Assembly: GCA_008694505.1 (NCBI GenBank)
Contig: VZDJ01000048.1
Span: forward strand, 310,001 to 374,000
Direction of reading: 5' to 3'
DNA length: 64,000 bases
From: Cyanoderma ruficeps
Taxonomy: Eukaryota; Chordata; Aves; Passeriformes; Timaliidae
The notes under the pieces are model-generated. The model had not been told where the DNA came from and did not search any database. It saw only the letters and a program-made list of their open reading frames with translations. The position numbers and the translations under genes are program-made. Positions within the stretch are counted from its first letter, which is position 1. Every line of letters starts with the position of its first letter. Shown in pieces: positions 11,575 to 24,811 of this stretch.

Positions 11575-13038
11575 AAGGGAAGGGACTAGCTGGATGGTTT
11601 GAAGAGTAGCTCACATTATAACTAAGGCAACAAGTTAAGACATTGCCTGGATGGTGACAGTAAGCCACTTATGATATGAATAGAAAGGATGAAGGTGGTA
11701 GTCAGCTAGAAATGGATTTATGATCAAATTTTGTTGTGTCTCTTTTTTACCCCAGAAGTCTTGATTTTTGAGGAACAATGCACAAATGTCTTTGCTCTAA
11801 TATATGCAAATTTCTCCAAAGAGAATCAGCCTATTTAGAAATCAAGCTCAAGCAGAAAACCTCTATTTGAGGAGGTTTTCAAGTCAATATCTGATTGAAA
11901 TACTCTTGCCAAAAGAGAAACAATTTTCAGGAATAGATAGCAATGTTGCTTTTAATAAAGCTAAACTGTCTTCTGATTTTTTAAGCTTTTTTTTTTTAGT
12001 ATGTGTCACCATAAACCTCCTGTTGAAAATATTTCATATTGATTCTTACAAGTCTCTTTAGTTTTCCGGAGTCTGTTATTTTCATACATCCTTCCTACAA
12101 TGCTGAAATTCAATTCTGTGCAATTTTTCGTCTTAATGGAAATATGGAATGTCTGGCCAAAAATAAAAGTATATTTTTCCCATCTAAAGTTCAAGTTTCT
12201 CCAGCATGATAAAACTAAGATTTAAAAATGAATAAAAATAATTTTATGTTATGCTGCAGGAAGGGAGAATGTAGTCAGTCAGGGAAGCTCCTTTAAAACT
12301 TTTGTTTATTCAGTTCATTCATCTCACTCTTTCTCCCTCCCCTTTCATTTTAATATTGCTTTACAAATAGGAGAGGAGAACACTCTGCCAGCTTGCCCAG
12401 AAGCCCTTACAACTTTATGTAGCCCAGAAAACTGAAAGCAGGACAGGGAACAGAAAAGGTAATGCTTTACTTTGGTTTGTGCCAGCATAACTCAACTGAA
12501 AGAAACAAAAGTAGCAACAATATTGAACTAGTATGTGAGGATTTGGAGACCAGACTCTATCTCGTTAGAGAAAATCAAATTGATGTTGTTGTCATGGGGT
12601 GCAACCCCAAGCACTTGCCTGACATATGTGACCAGTTTTCCCAGTGAGGACTCTACTACTAGAGCAAATCCTCATTTTTCCCCTTTAGCACTCCCACTGG
12701 TGCAGCTCCCAATTTCCCAGGCTCTGTCCCCATACCCACATCTGAGCTTGTATGCCCTGGAATATAATTTACTGCTGGATTGTGTATTCTTATGAGGAGG
12801 AAATCAGGAAAAGTTTTATCATCAGATAGTAGCCCTTTAAAAATGTCTTGTCAGAGTTATCTTCTTTGATAATAACAACATTTTAAAATTAATGGCATGC
12901 ATAAAAAATGGTTTAGGCTAATCTAGTGTAAAGAGTTTCAGACACAGCTGAAAATTAAAATTTTGAAAATATATGTACATAAGTCCTTTTTCTTTGTTGT
13001 TGAAAAATTACTAAATGTCCTTAATGCTGAAAAAACAA

Positions 13039-13055
13039 GGGAAGGGAGGGAAGGG
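13039..13055 (+). other. G-quadruplex motif
   Basis: Four GGG runs with loops AA, A and AA (gggaagggagggaaggg) form a canonical short-loop quadruplex motif on the plus strand, in an otherwise AT-rich neighbourhood. No gene is linked to it. Confidence 0.8.
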
Positions 13056-14812
13056 AGAAGTGGAAAAATATCTTTTCTGATCTCATACAAACTTTCTTTT
13101 ATTTTGTAACATTTTCAGAACTCTCTTATGTTAGCAGAGTGGGTGAGAGAGGGAAGAGAGAAAGAAGAGAAAAGGTGATAAAACCAATTTTGCCAAATGT
13201 ACAAAATGGCCCCAAATCAACCTATAAATTGGTTAGCCTTCAGATTTTATATTCTGTAGTTTTTACATAAGACATATACACTATGACTGACAAATCAAAA
13301 CTCATGTCTTTCATTGTAACCCATTGCTATGAATTCATCTGGAGAATTTTGTGGTGATCCAAGTATCCCTGATAACAGATCACAGTGCAAAGTCAGGATC
13401 TAAACCTCTTTGAGTCTTGGCCAACTATATTTGTAGACAGAAGCACATATGAGAACAAGAATTTCCCTATTATTTCCATCTCAGGAAATCCTTTAATGCT
13501 TTAATGAATTGAACAGACAGTAAATACTCTCTTTAGAAATACCTCGAAAATGCCATGCTGGGAGAAATTATAATTTGGGGATATTTAAATGACTCTAAAG
13601 ACATAATAAAATTTTAAATACAGGCAGTAAGCTTCCAATATTTGTACATAAAAAATTGCAGTAGCTGATTGGTATTTCAAAGACATAGTAGGTGTACTGC
13701 AGCCTAATAATCAAGTTCTTGGTTCAATTATTATTTTGCTCTCTATATAATTATGGAGCTTTGAGTAAATCCACACAGACCTTTGGTTTATTGCATATTT
13801 GTGTTTTCCAAGTGATATTCCAGAGACATTCCATAAATATTAAATCCCATTAAAATTGTCAATTTAGTTTTGCATGGGTTTCTGTAACTTATGTCAGAAG
13901 ATATTATGGAAAATTTCTGAGGATATTACAAATATTAGGAAGAAAACGTGCTTTCACAAAAAGTTAAGTTTTTGAGAAGTGAGGTTCTTTTGAATATTTT
14001 TAGCACCACTGAAGTAAATGAGAAAAATTAATTTCAGGTATGGTTATAATTCAAAGCCTTTTCTCACATTTTTGATGAACAGTTGCAATCAGGTAGGCCA
14101 GTAAAATCCTTAACAAATCAAAGTGTTTAATGGCATAAGTTAAAGTGACTACTGATGATAATACTAAAAACACTATGACACTGAAAACCTGAACAGAAAT
14201 AATCTGTTGTAAACACCAGATTTTTAATTACCTTGTGTTTTGTGCAATTCTTATGGAAAAATTGGATCATTATATAGATTTTGGGAGAAATATTTTTATT
14301 TTAGACCAGAAAAAGAATGAAGGAGCTAAAAAAGAAGCCCCTCCTTTCTGATAGGGCTCTGAGTTTCTGTGTTTTGAAATGTTTTTCAAGTAACATGAAT
14401 AGGTTCTAAAATAGCTTTTTGTTATATAATTGTCCATCTACATTTCAGACTATAAATAACTCAGTTGAAGAACAAATATGACCATATTGTCTTTTCTGCA
14501 CATAGCATAGTAAGAATATCTGGCATTTTTTCTGACTTCCTGAAAAAATCTTGGCCTTAATAGTGGTTCAGGTTAATGTCCTAGAAAATGATCACCTGCT
14601 GCTTGACGAAAGAGGTAACTGCCATAGTTTATGTTAGGCAAGGTCAAGATTGCTGGATTACTTTATGGAGAGAGAGAATTGTTTCTTCTTTTCATGTAAT
14701 GTTCACTGATGCAAGCATTCCCAGTTTCCCCACTGAGAGAGGCAGAAGGAACATCCCTGGAGTCTGTCAGGCACTGGTGTAGCACTGAAATCTCAATACA
14801 CAGACAGAGCCT

Positions 14813-14846
14813 AGTCCTAGACTAGGACTGTGCCTGTCCTAGTCTA
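14813..14846. repeat. Two overlapping, mutually exclusive hairpins
   Basis: AGTCCTAG and CTAGGACT are exact inverted copies around a single A (14813-14829). The second half also pairs further right: TAGACTAGGAC (14818-14828) is the exact reverse complement of GTCCTAGTCTA (14836-14846), with the 7-base loop tgtgcct. Both stems share 14818-14828, so only one can form at a time. Confidence 0.9.
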
Positions 14847-17800
14847 TCATGGCAAACAGGGATCATTTGGATTCAACAGAAACACAGAAAATAGCAACAT
14901 GAAGAGTGAGAGTCTGATTGAAAGAAGGTTGGTGGTATGTGATGCATGGAAAACAGATACCAGTGTTGTTAAGATGCCAAAACTATAGAGCATTTGAAGT
15001 TGATAAAAATCTTAGTCAAGGAGAAAGAAACACAGTCAGGATACATCAGGTTGCTGAGGGAAATTTGATCTTCACATTCTGTAGGAGGACTTACCTAAAG
15101 GACGGAAAGACACTGCTTTGCAGAAGCAGCCTGATGCACAGGTGATGATTGCCGGTTTCTGAGAAACAAAGGCTAGCAAATTTCTAATGACACGGACAGA
15201 TTCACAAATGTCCTGAGTTTTTACACCTTTTACACCTAGAGGGAATGAAATACAGTGCAGAAGAGACTTTAGTGATCAAACCCATCAGATCTAGTGTCAC
15301 AATGTATAATTGTACATTTTGACAGAAATCTGTGTGCAGGGATAACTGTGAGATCTTGAGGATCTTGTTGTGTTTCTGAAAACCTTGAGGCACTATCACA
15401 GCTGTACCCTCCTGGTCCAGTGCCACAGAGTCTATCAGAGGGACCCTTCCTGACACTTATGCCTAAAGAATGGGAAAATAGTGCATGGTTCACAGGGCCT
15501 CTTGTAAGTAGTATGTGAATTCATAAACTCATTTGTTTCTGGAGAACACTCTAAAAGAAACAGAGGAATTTGGACTGCTTGTATTTCAGGCACTCCTTCA
15601 GCTCCTAACCAAGATTTTGATGTAGGTATGGCTTGAATCATCATAAAAGCATGTGTAACGGACCTCAAAGTTCAATATGTTGGTTTAGTTACACTAGGTT
15701 AGGGTATACAAGATGGGAAAAGAAAAATACGTCACTGAGAAGAAGGTAGCTTAAGAGAAACATGAATATTGCTCTCCAGAATGAGAAAAGTTCCACTTAG
15801 CTCCCTGCAAATTAAACCATGAGCACTCTCAGACTTCCCTTAATGTCTTCAGCTGCTTTATTTATTTGAGCTCTTGCTGGGATATATATTTGCATTTAGA
15901 AACTAAGTCAAAAGAGACCAAGCTTTTATACTTTTAAATTAGGTATGCAATCTTAATTTTTCACTCCTACTAACAAGGTTTCTGTGCTTTGTGTCCTTTA
16001 GTAACCTTAGACTCTTACACTGGCATAATGAAACCCTTTGTTTGGTGGCACTAGTTGCAAAAGAGTGCACTCAATCAGAGAGGCTCTTTTCACATTATTC
16101 AGCATTCTGAATAATCCCAAAGTTTGGGAATGAAGAATAATTCCAATCATTCATTTGAAAAGTTTTTAATTTGGAGCTTTCAGTATCTGTGCGATAATAA
16201 AGCATTCTACAAGATGTGGATTACTCAAAGAGGTGAAGGTCTGCATCTTCAAAAGAGCCATGAACAGAATTAGGTGCTGAACTCCTTTGAAGTTGCTTTC
16301 AAATATCTGGCTTAATTTTGTTTATTCCTGTGGAGTCAGTCTTCTGAGTAAAAGAGGAATATAAATAAGGAGGACACGCCCTTTCCAATATATGTACTCA
16401 TGACCTTAGACAATTTGGAAGGAGTTCAGAGAGTTTTATCATTTCTTTCATCCTAAGGTGCTACTTATTCTCCATGGGAATTCTAATTGGTCACAGCTTA
16501 ATGACTGTTTTCTGCTTCAAAATTACAAAAAGAGGTTCAGAAACATCAAGGTGTTGTCAAGCAAGACAACCCAAAGGAATAGAGGACAGTGATGTAAAGT
16601 GTGGGGTCTCTATGCCTCCATTTTTAATGTGTTCATGGTAGCACGTAGCTCAGAATGTGGACTGGCATTGGATAAGGAAATACAGCCAAGAAAAAGTGTC
16701 CAGGAGTTTTCTGGATATAGATAACAAAGGAGGCAACTGAAAAATACTAAAAAATATAAACACCAGAAACTGCGTCCCTCATTGCTGAAAGAGATTCTTC
16801 TACTACAAAAATCGATCCTTTCATTAAGGATCCATGAAAATTTTGTGTGCTATCTCTTAGGTATTCTACACTTTAAAATCTCAACTGTTTTGTTTTGTTT
16901 TTCTTAAGTAATTTTATATTATCAAGCTGCATATTCTATCAGCATATTGAATGCTTTGTAGTATGAAGCTTGTCCAAAATGGAGATTTTTCTGAAAATCA
17001 AAAAAATCTCCAGAACCCTCTGAGATGTACATAAAAACACTGTACACAGTATGTAGGTGGGGATCCAGGCAGCGAACTGACAATATTATTTTATTTTGTT
17101 GCTTGACTTTTTGTTGCAAAACAAGAAAGGGTTTTAGAATCCAACAAAAAATAACTATCTGGTTTCAATTACCTGAAGAACAAGGTGCTGATTTTCTTTA
17201 CGAAAGGACAGCTCTTTGTTCAGCTACCTTTTAAGCTAATTGAACAGTCAAAATAGATATTTTCCTAGGTTCTGAAGCAGCATCAGAATCTGATTTTACA
17301 GTAATCATACAGTACCAAAAATTTTCATTGTTTAGGTGATTGTCTATGCATGAACCTAGTTGAAAACAGCCAACCCCAAATCCCATTTTGTTTCTTAATG
17401 CAAGCAGTCAACCAGGTTTAACGGGCTTGAACAATAGAACAGGTCAGGTGAGTAAGGACAGAAGGTAAAAGAACTTCTCCTGTTAAGAGAATTTGTCTGC
17501 CCTTAGCAGCAGCCCAGAAAAACCTTCGGGGCAGAATAAACTATTTAATTTGTAAACACATTGACTGTGTTTAAGTCTTCCCCCCTTAAAAAAGACACAG
17601 ATTAGAGACGCCTTAATGCACCATATTAAGAAAGTGCGTTATATTGTTTATTAAAGGAAGTAGTCTCTTATGATACTGAAAAAGAGAAAAGACAAGGATA
17701 TTGAATGGCTGCTTAGTAAAATCTCTCCATGTCAAAACAGCATCTCTTATCTTTCAGGTATCTGTATCTCACTCTGACTTGTTCAGGCCTTAACCTTCTA

Positions 17801-18821
17801 GGTTTTTTTAGCTGCTTCTCTCTCCTTTCACTGCATGCAGAGTCCTGTCTTACTGCAACATTCTGAACTTGCAGTCCCACCTGTGAATGGATCTAGACTT
17901 AACAACACATTCTGGGTATATTTGTGACACCAAGGAAATCTTTCTCTCCTCAGATACCCAGCTAGATGAGAACTGGAGGCTGAGTAGCTACATTATTCAT
18001 AAATTTGATAGGCTGTTCTGTGTTTTAATTCTCTTTCCATTAAAACACACCTCCAAAATATCCATCATCAAAGAAATGACTGGTTTTTTAATCCCTGAAT
18101 AAAATGTTTAAGATTTTTTTTTCTATTTTCCTTTATATATTGAATTATATGTTTCAACTATGCACAATATCCCGGTTAATGAAATTTAAATCAGATGTTT
18201 GCTAATTTGCAAAGTGGGCCTTCTTAGGATATCATACATTAGAATCATTGAATTTGGTCATTAGATTATTGGCTTCTGTCTTTCACAGTCACATCTGAAA
18301 ATGTTGCAAAGAAACTAAAAATATACATCACTATATCTTTTATTGCATGTTATTTTTAAATTATCTCACAAGCATAAGTACCTGCTTTTGTTGTAACTCA
18401 AAAAATTGCAACAATGGACCGCATTTCTTCCAGCTGCAAGTCTGCACCCCCCTTAATTACAGATGAGAGGGAAAAGCAACAATGCTATAGAATTGGTAAG
18501 TGATCTGATCAATTTCTGCCAGGTGTCCTGTGAGAACATGCAGTAGAGTTTCCAGCACGCCCTTCAGTGCTTTGCTTATGAGCTACCCTCTGTTATCAAA
18601 AAGAGTGGGCTTGGAAAAACTTTCCCTTCCTGACAAACACTTAAATACACCTAAATATGGCTTGTGGGAAATGCTGGACATCAATTCTTTCAGTAGTGGA
18701 GAAAAGCAGAAGAAACAGGTATATATTTTTTTCTTTTTTTCCCCATAAAAAATAGCATTTTTGCTTACAATGGCAAATGAAAATTATTTCAACCTTTGCA
18801 AAATTCAGTGAAGATATTAAT

Positions 18822-19263
18822 GATGGTAGGGCTGACCTGGAACAGAGACTGGACAGAGCTAAAGTATGTATTTATTGAAAGGCCTTTAGGGTATACCTTG
18901 GGCAGGACAGAGCCTGACCAGGGCTGCATCCAGGGTGGGTTAAGAATGGTCACAAAATGGCTGACCAGTCACAAGGTCTCACGTTTATAAGTTTTGGCCC
19001 ATTTTTATATTGGGGTTTAATTGTCCAATCACAGGTTCAGGTTGTGTGGTCTCATCTTTCTTGTTTCTCTCTTTGGTCCACTGTTGTTTGTGATTTTGGG
19101 CCTAAAAACTTGTACTTGTTGTCCTTGGTCTTCAGCAGGAAAAGGATTTGTTTTGTCTCCCTACCCTATGAAGAGAGCTTTCTCACACTTGACATGAAGC
19201 TCAGAAGTACACCCCTGGGCAGCACAGAATCTGAAAAACATGAAAGCTAAAACTTGAGGCACC
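18822..19263 (-). mobile_element. Probable solo LTR of an endogenous retrovirus, minus strand
   Basis: On the minus strand the signals run in LTR order: a CCAAT box (19009-19013), TATAAA (18984-18989), then about 110 bases later AATAAA (18871-18876), and a short U5-like remainder. The unit starts TG on the left. ATTAA flanks it on both sides (18817-18821 and 19264-19268), which may be a 5-bp target-site duplication, although a five-base AT match is weak and the right terminus is not a perfect CA. The sequence resembles passerine LTRs that I remember, but I cannot name the family. No internal retroviral coding sequence adjoins it, so it is a solo LTR or fragment. Open frames inside it are not genes. 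Confidence 0.68.
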
Positions 19264-22200
19264 ATTAAGGAACCACATTTTGTTTCAATGTTTTGTTGGG
19301 CTATTCATGACTGGAAGCTACTGTGTAGAGAGATGAGGAACTGCTGAAAGTGGCATCAGTGTGGCCGTGGAGCAAAGACTTTTTGTGCTCAGTGAAGAAA
19401 AGCCAACACAGAAAACTACACAGAGAGCTTGGATTTGCCAAAATCTAGCAATTTTAGGAAAGTCCTTATCCAGCAACTTGATTTAGCTTGGTTTGACTAG
19501 TTAATTGTGCATTCTTTTTTGTCAGTATTCTGATTCAGTTAACGACCTTGTAATTCTTTTAACTGTAGGAGGAAAATTATAAAAATTTAATATTTAGTAT
19601 ATAAATTTAATTTTATTATTTAGTTTGTGGTTTAGTGTATTCAATGCAATTAACAGTAAAGGAATGAATGAGTAAACTGAAAGAGTGAGAAGTTAAATAC
19701 TATTGATGTATTAAGCAACATGACAGAAAAATTGCTTTTCAGCTCCAAATTCGGAAAAACTCTTTTGGAGCTAACATATGTCATGAGAAAGATTCACCTG
19801 CTACACTAGGATATTAAAGAACCTTGATGATCTTTTTGAAGAAATACTTTCTATCCTCATCCTTGAAATGTAGCCACTGTGGGTGTTTAATGAATGTTTC
19901 ATTTTTCTTCAACATTCTTTTGCAGTAGCAGCCTTTATTTAGAAAAAATTGCCAGATAGAAAATGTGGAGTAAGGACACAACAAGAACAAAAATGTGAGG
20001 ATTTAAACCTTACAGGAAATACTGCTTTTCATGCCACCATCATTTTCAATATATCAAAAGAGAGTACTAAGAAGAAATAAAAGACAAAAATATTTTCTCC
20101 ATAGACAACCACAACTCTGCATCTAGACAACCACAACTCTGGTTGTCAAGCAGCTGTGGCAAATAGAAAATTAAATGTAAGATCAATGCTTCTCCTTCTC
20201 AAATCCTAGGACCGACATGATTACTGCAGGCTTGCTTTAGGGAGGTATACATATTCAGTACTCTTAATCCTGTGTTGAAACTAAAATGCCCTTGGGAATA
20301 TTTCCTGTGAGATCAGGCAATGTTGTATACTGAAAGGAAACACTGACTGGCTCATACAAAAGCTTTTACTCTGCTGTCATGAATACTTGCGTTCATCTTT
20401 GCTGTCCACAGAGAACATCTAAAAGGAAAATTCCTGCCATTCTCTTTGTCTCACCCCTAACCAAAAGCCGTGGTTCAGTAGTGATTTCAGTGGAGACTTT
20501 TAAGGACTTACATCTAACGCAAGCAGAGCAGGAACACCACCACTGCATATCACAGTTTGGACATTTTGATTAATGTCCCTGTTGGACAGAATTTTTTTTC
20601 CTGTTGAGAAGAATCAAGGATCACTCTGCCGCGCAAATAATTCTGGCCAAAATGTGAGGTGCAGAAATAAGAAATAAGGATCTTCGATGCAGAAAAAAGT
20701 GAGGAACCTGACTTGTTCAAAGTGCTTATGTTTCACTGGAGGATTATTGAAGGAAATATAAGTTACTGCAGAATCATGAGCAAGGTAAAGACCACTAAAA
20801 TGGATGTAGTCAGAAAGTTTCTTTTGGTTATATTCATACCTTGTCAAGTCACCCACTGGTCACTGGCACCTGGGAATTACATCTTGTCATTCTATCTCAG
20901 TTTTTTTTTCACACACAGCACAACAATGTTCAGATTTTTTTCACACACCTAAATCAGTGCAATACAAGCAGTGCTGGGCAAGGTTGTGTGGTGCACATTA
21001 AGTGTCTGCTTTGAAAGGCAGACAATGGCAGCTTGGTCATTCCTACTAATGGCAGTCTCTGAGAGGCTTACACAAAGTGCTTCTGGAGTGAAACACAGCC
21101 ATCCCTGCTCCTCAGCAACAATAACCATAAAATTGTACAAACAGAATCTATTAAATTGCCTGCAATTTTGATTTATCCAGTCAAAGAATTTGCTTGATCA
21201 GATGCACTGCCCTCAACGTCCTTTGGGTTGTCACACTCCTGTGATGTGTGCTTTAAAAGCTAAGTCCACCTCTTTGTAAAAAGGTGCTAAAACATTCTCT
21301 GGTACAAATGTTAGTCTTAACCCCCCTATAGTTTACAGCAGAATCCTTTTCTTTATCGAAACTGGCGCAACATTTGCTTCACTCTAATTCTCTGCTATCA
21401 TGCATGTACAGTATGCTAGTCTTCTGTGTAATTTATGTATCATTCTGGAGGTGTATTCTATGCAGTCATGTAATTCTTTCTGTGTCAAAAATAAGGGTGT
21501 GCTAAAAGGATGTACAATCAAAAAACAAAGCAAATTTCTTTTCCTAGACAATTACAGTGAACTCAGTTACATGTCCCAACTTTTGCTGTGAGTGTGTATT
21601 CAAAATGTGTTGAAGATAATTCAGTTACCTGCAGTTTGTGTCTCTCTGGCCTATTATGTCTTCTCTTGTAGTCCTTGGATAAAATGGAATTTTGTACAGG
21701 CTACCCATCTGAGTAGATATCAGGTTGTACTTCTAGTAATGAACAGGGCCTACAACATGGCAAATTTTATTTAAATCTTGACTTTGATATAGAGAATAGC
21801 ATGTTTTGATTTACCTGAACATTCCAAATGCATAATATTTCATATTCAGAATAGTGCACAGAATGTACCTTTCTTTGCAAATCTAGCTAAAAGTTGTTAA
21901 AATATTATTTGAACTGTACCAGTCTAAAAATAGTTATTTCACTTGAGACAGATACTTTATTCAAACAGCACATGAAATCAAATCAACTCACTAGTAATAT
22001 TTAAAAATATTTTATTGCCAGCTGTTTCAGAGTGCTTTTTAGAGGACATCAAAGCAGAAAGCTGTGAAACTGCACACTGCATTTGTGGCACCCTTCCTGC
22101 CAGAATTAAACAAGTCCTCTTTCTGTCCTGCATTGTGTTTTTATGGAGTCACATCAGAGATGAGGTGACATACAAAGAAGTTGGCTTAAGACATGATTTG

Positions 22201-24811
22201 CATCAATGACTGACTTTCCACAAAGCACTGTGATGCTGACTGCAGTACAAAGCAGTTCACATGGGGAGCATAGGATATTGCTGTACTGCAAGTAACTTGT
22301 GGTTACAGAATTATAAATAGGTTATGCAAAATGAGGGCATTGTATTATTTATACCTATGCATTTCATCTTGCAATGTAAAAGTAGGGGCACAAACATTCC
22401 TACACTGAATCTTTTGTTTCTCAGAGATACTCAAGCAGCAGATGCATTATAAGACGTATAGGTTTGCTCTGTGGTTCTTAACACAGAAGTTCTGTTGTAG
22501 CATTTTATACCACTGAGGCAAATAAGGTTGTACACGTGTAACAATAGGTACTACGTGTCTTAGATGTCTTGTTTGCTTTAGGAAAGCTAAAATTCATGCC
22601 TTGAGAGCAAAGAGAGATTTTTTTGTTTTGCTAGAGTATTTTAATGGCCTCAATGATCTCTGGGATTCAGTGATTTAATATTTTCACATATTGTTTTTTC
22701 CATCTGGTTTCTGTCTCAGTAGAATATAGTCTCTATTTACTACTGTATGTTCTTGGAGTCTGCTACCGTCAAAGCAAGAGCCCGGTCAGAGCTCAAAACC
22801 TTATCTAGATAATTCTCTCCATCTAAAATGGCACTGAAGGCATGGCATTCGACGAGAAGGTGCATAGCAAGATCTGGGGCAGAAAACAACAAAGTAACCT
22901 GCAAGAATCTGCTTATTCCTGAGAGTTTTACCCCATCTGCAAACTCAGCTAGGGCAAGGTTGCACCTGCGTTCTCAGATACCCACAAGGCAGTACAAAAC
23001 ACAAAGTGTTAGAGAGATGATTTTTTATTTCTCCAACAATCATTTGGCAATTCCATGAAGCAAGGACCAAATTTCATATGACTTTGGGTCATATATACCT
23101 TGGGTATATAGGAACTGCAACACCAGAGTGGGGAAATTTTCAGAAGAGGTATACAGTGATGAGGATATTTCAGCTTGTCTCTCTTATTAGAAGGACAGAT
23201 CATGTGTGAACTTGTGGAAGACTAATGTTCTCTGCTGATCCAGGTGAGTTTCTGGGTTTGCTAAAACTCTTGTGGAAGGAGGAACACTAAGACTCGGGAT
23301 CTTAACTTGCAATATAAATTAAACTCTAATATTCCTAAGGCACAGTCGAGATTGAAAGTGAGACTTTTACAGACTTCTCATAGCATAAAGAGGGCCTAAA
23401 ATGATGAAATGCTAGATCATCAATCTTCTTTATTGTCTTAAATCATTCATTTTGTTGGTAAGTTGGTTTGAGAGAAAGGCCAGCATCTAGCAACAGTTTC
23501 ATTTCACTGCTGCCATAGCTTAACTTTTCTTTTACAATGAAAAGAATTGCAATGACATGCTCTTTTCTAGGCACCCAGAGGTAAACCTGAAAGCTACAGT
23601 CAGATCTGTATGTAGGTTATGTCTCATTTCCTTGGGAAAATCTAAATTAGACAGCCCCACATATATAGGATAGGGTCTGACAAAAGTATTGATCAGTGCT
23701 AACACTTAAGAACAGGTGCCACAAAATGATTTAGTACAAACACATTACAGTGAAGTCACACTGCCCTAGAAGAGCACAGAACCAGCTTTTATAAGTAACT
23801 TCAGCACTAAATAAAATTATATAAAATCAAATTCTAAATTAAATTACTAGTTTACATAGCCCGATAGTTCACAGATTTGTAAGTAATAAAATGCCTGTCA
23901 CCCACATTACTAACCCATTTTTATTAAATGCTAAGAGAATTTTTTACTTTGCCTCTGGTCACAACAATATTAGTCATGACATAAAGCATAAGAAGTGAAT
24001 TTTGCTCTTTTTGAGTATGGTAAAGTTGTTGCTTGTCAGATAGCTATGCAGCTTGGAAGTTGTTTGACACGGACAAACTGATCCAACTTCGGCAATGAGC
24101 TGGATTTACTGCTTGTTTTTCTTGAAAATGTAAGTATTTAAAACCATTATTTAATAGTGAGTTGGGCTTAGAAGTCAAAATATTTATTGAGGGGGTGTGA
24201 ATCAGGAGCATAGCACTTTTTCTCTCTTTGGTCATAATGCTTTTTTTTTTCATTTCAAACCTCGTTAGCAAACATTAGCAAACACTCCAAATCCTCCTAC
24301 CTTAAATTACATTAGATAATATTACTTACTTATTTTAAAACATAATAATCCGATAGACTATTGGGTGACACATTTTAGCATGTTCTTCACCAGGACTAAC
24401 AAGAGCATATTATACACATCCATATGTAATGTATTTCCTGATACACTTCACTACTGTAGTAATTCTATTTATTTTCCACATCTCTAAGTATAACATCTCT
24501 AGTAAAATGTCTAATGCACTTGACATTGTTGATATGGCTTCATAAGTTTTGTATAATCTGGTTAAGTAGAAAGCATCTCTGTTGCTCTGTGCTGAGAGGC
24601 TGCAATGAATCCAGAGGAATATTTTAGCACTGATTTTATTTAGTGAGATATAGCTTCATCTCATGTTGGCAGAAATTCATTTTGTAGCTATTTATATGGT
24701 AACCCATAAGTGGAAATAAAAACCTGCAATAAAACTCTAAGCTGATTTATATATCCTAACTAAAAAGTTGATTCAATATCACATTCATATACATTTGTGT
24801 TATGATCTGAT
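19264..24811. other. Unassigned non-coding DNA
   Basis: No recognisable gene or repeat family. It includes AT-rich runs near 19570-19630 and the small direct and inverted repeat at 20102-20147. A frame at 22828-23058 (76 codons from an ATG) shows no domain or splice context. Confidence 0.55.
20102..20147. repeat. 18-bp direct repeat containing a hairpin
   Basis: The 18-base unit tagacaaccacaactctg occurs at 20102-20119 and 20124-20141, with a period of 22. The second copy continues into an inverted arm: GACAACCA (20126-20133) pairs with TGGTTGTC (20140-20147) around the loop caactc. Confidence 0.92.

Larger units (their letters stand above)
9791..18821. other. Unassigned non-coding DNA
   Basis: A long AT-rich stretch without a recognisable gene or repeat. 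Exceptions listed separately are a tandem AT repeat at 9865, a signal-peptide-like frame at 11371, a G-quadruplex motif at 13039 and paired hairpins at 14813. About 11050-11580 is more GC-rich than its surroundings and open in several frames on both strands. About 15200-15670 is open on the minus strand in overlapping frames but resembles no protein that I know. Confidence 0.55.

Noticed and set aside
15202..15668. Minus-strand frames resembling a coding or retroviral remnant
   Set aside because: Three frames overlap one another and I could identify no retroviral or cellular motif in any of them.
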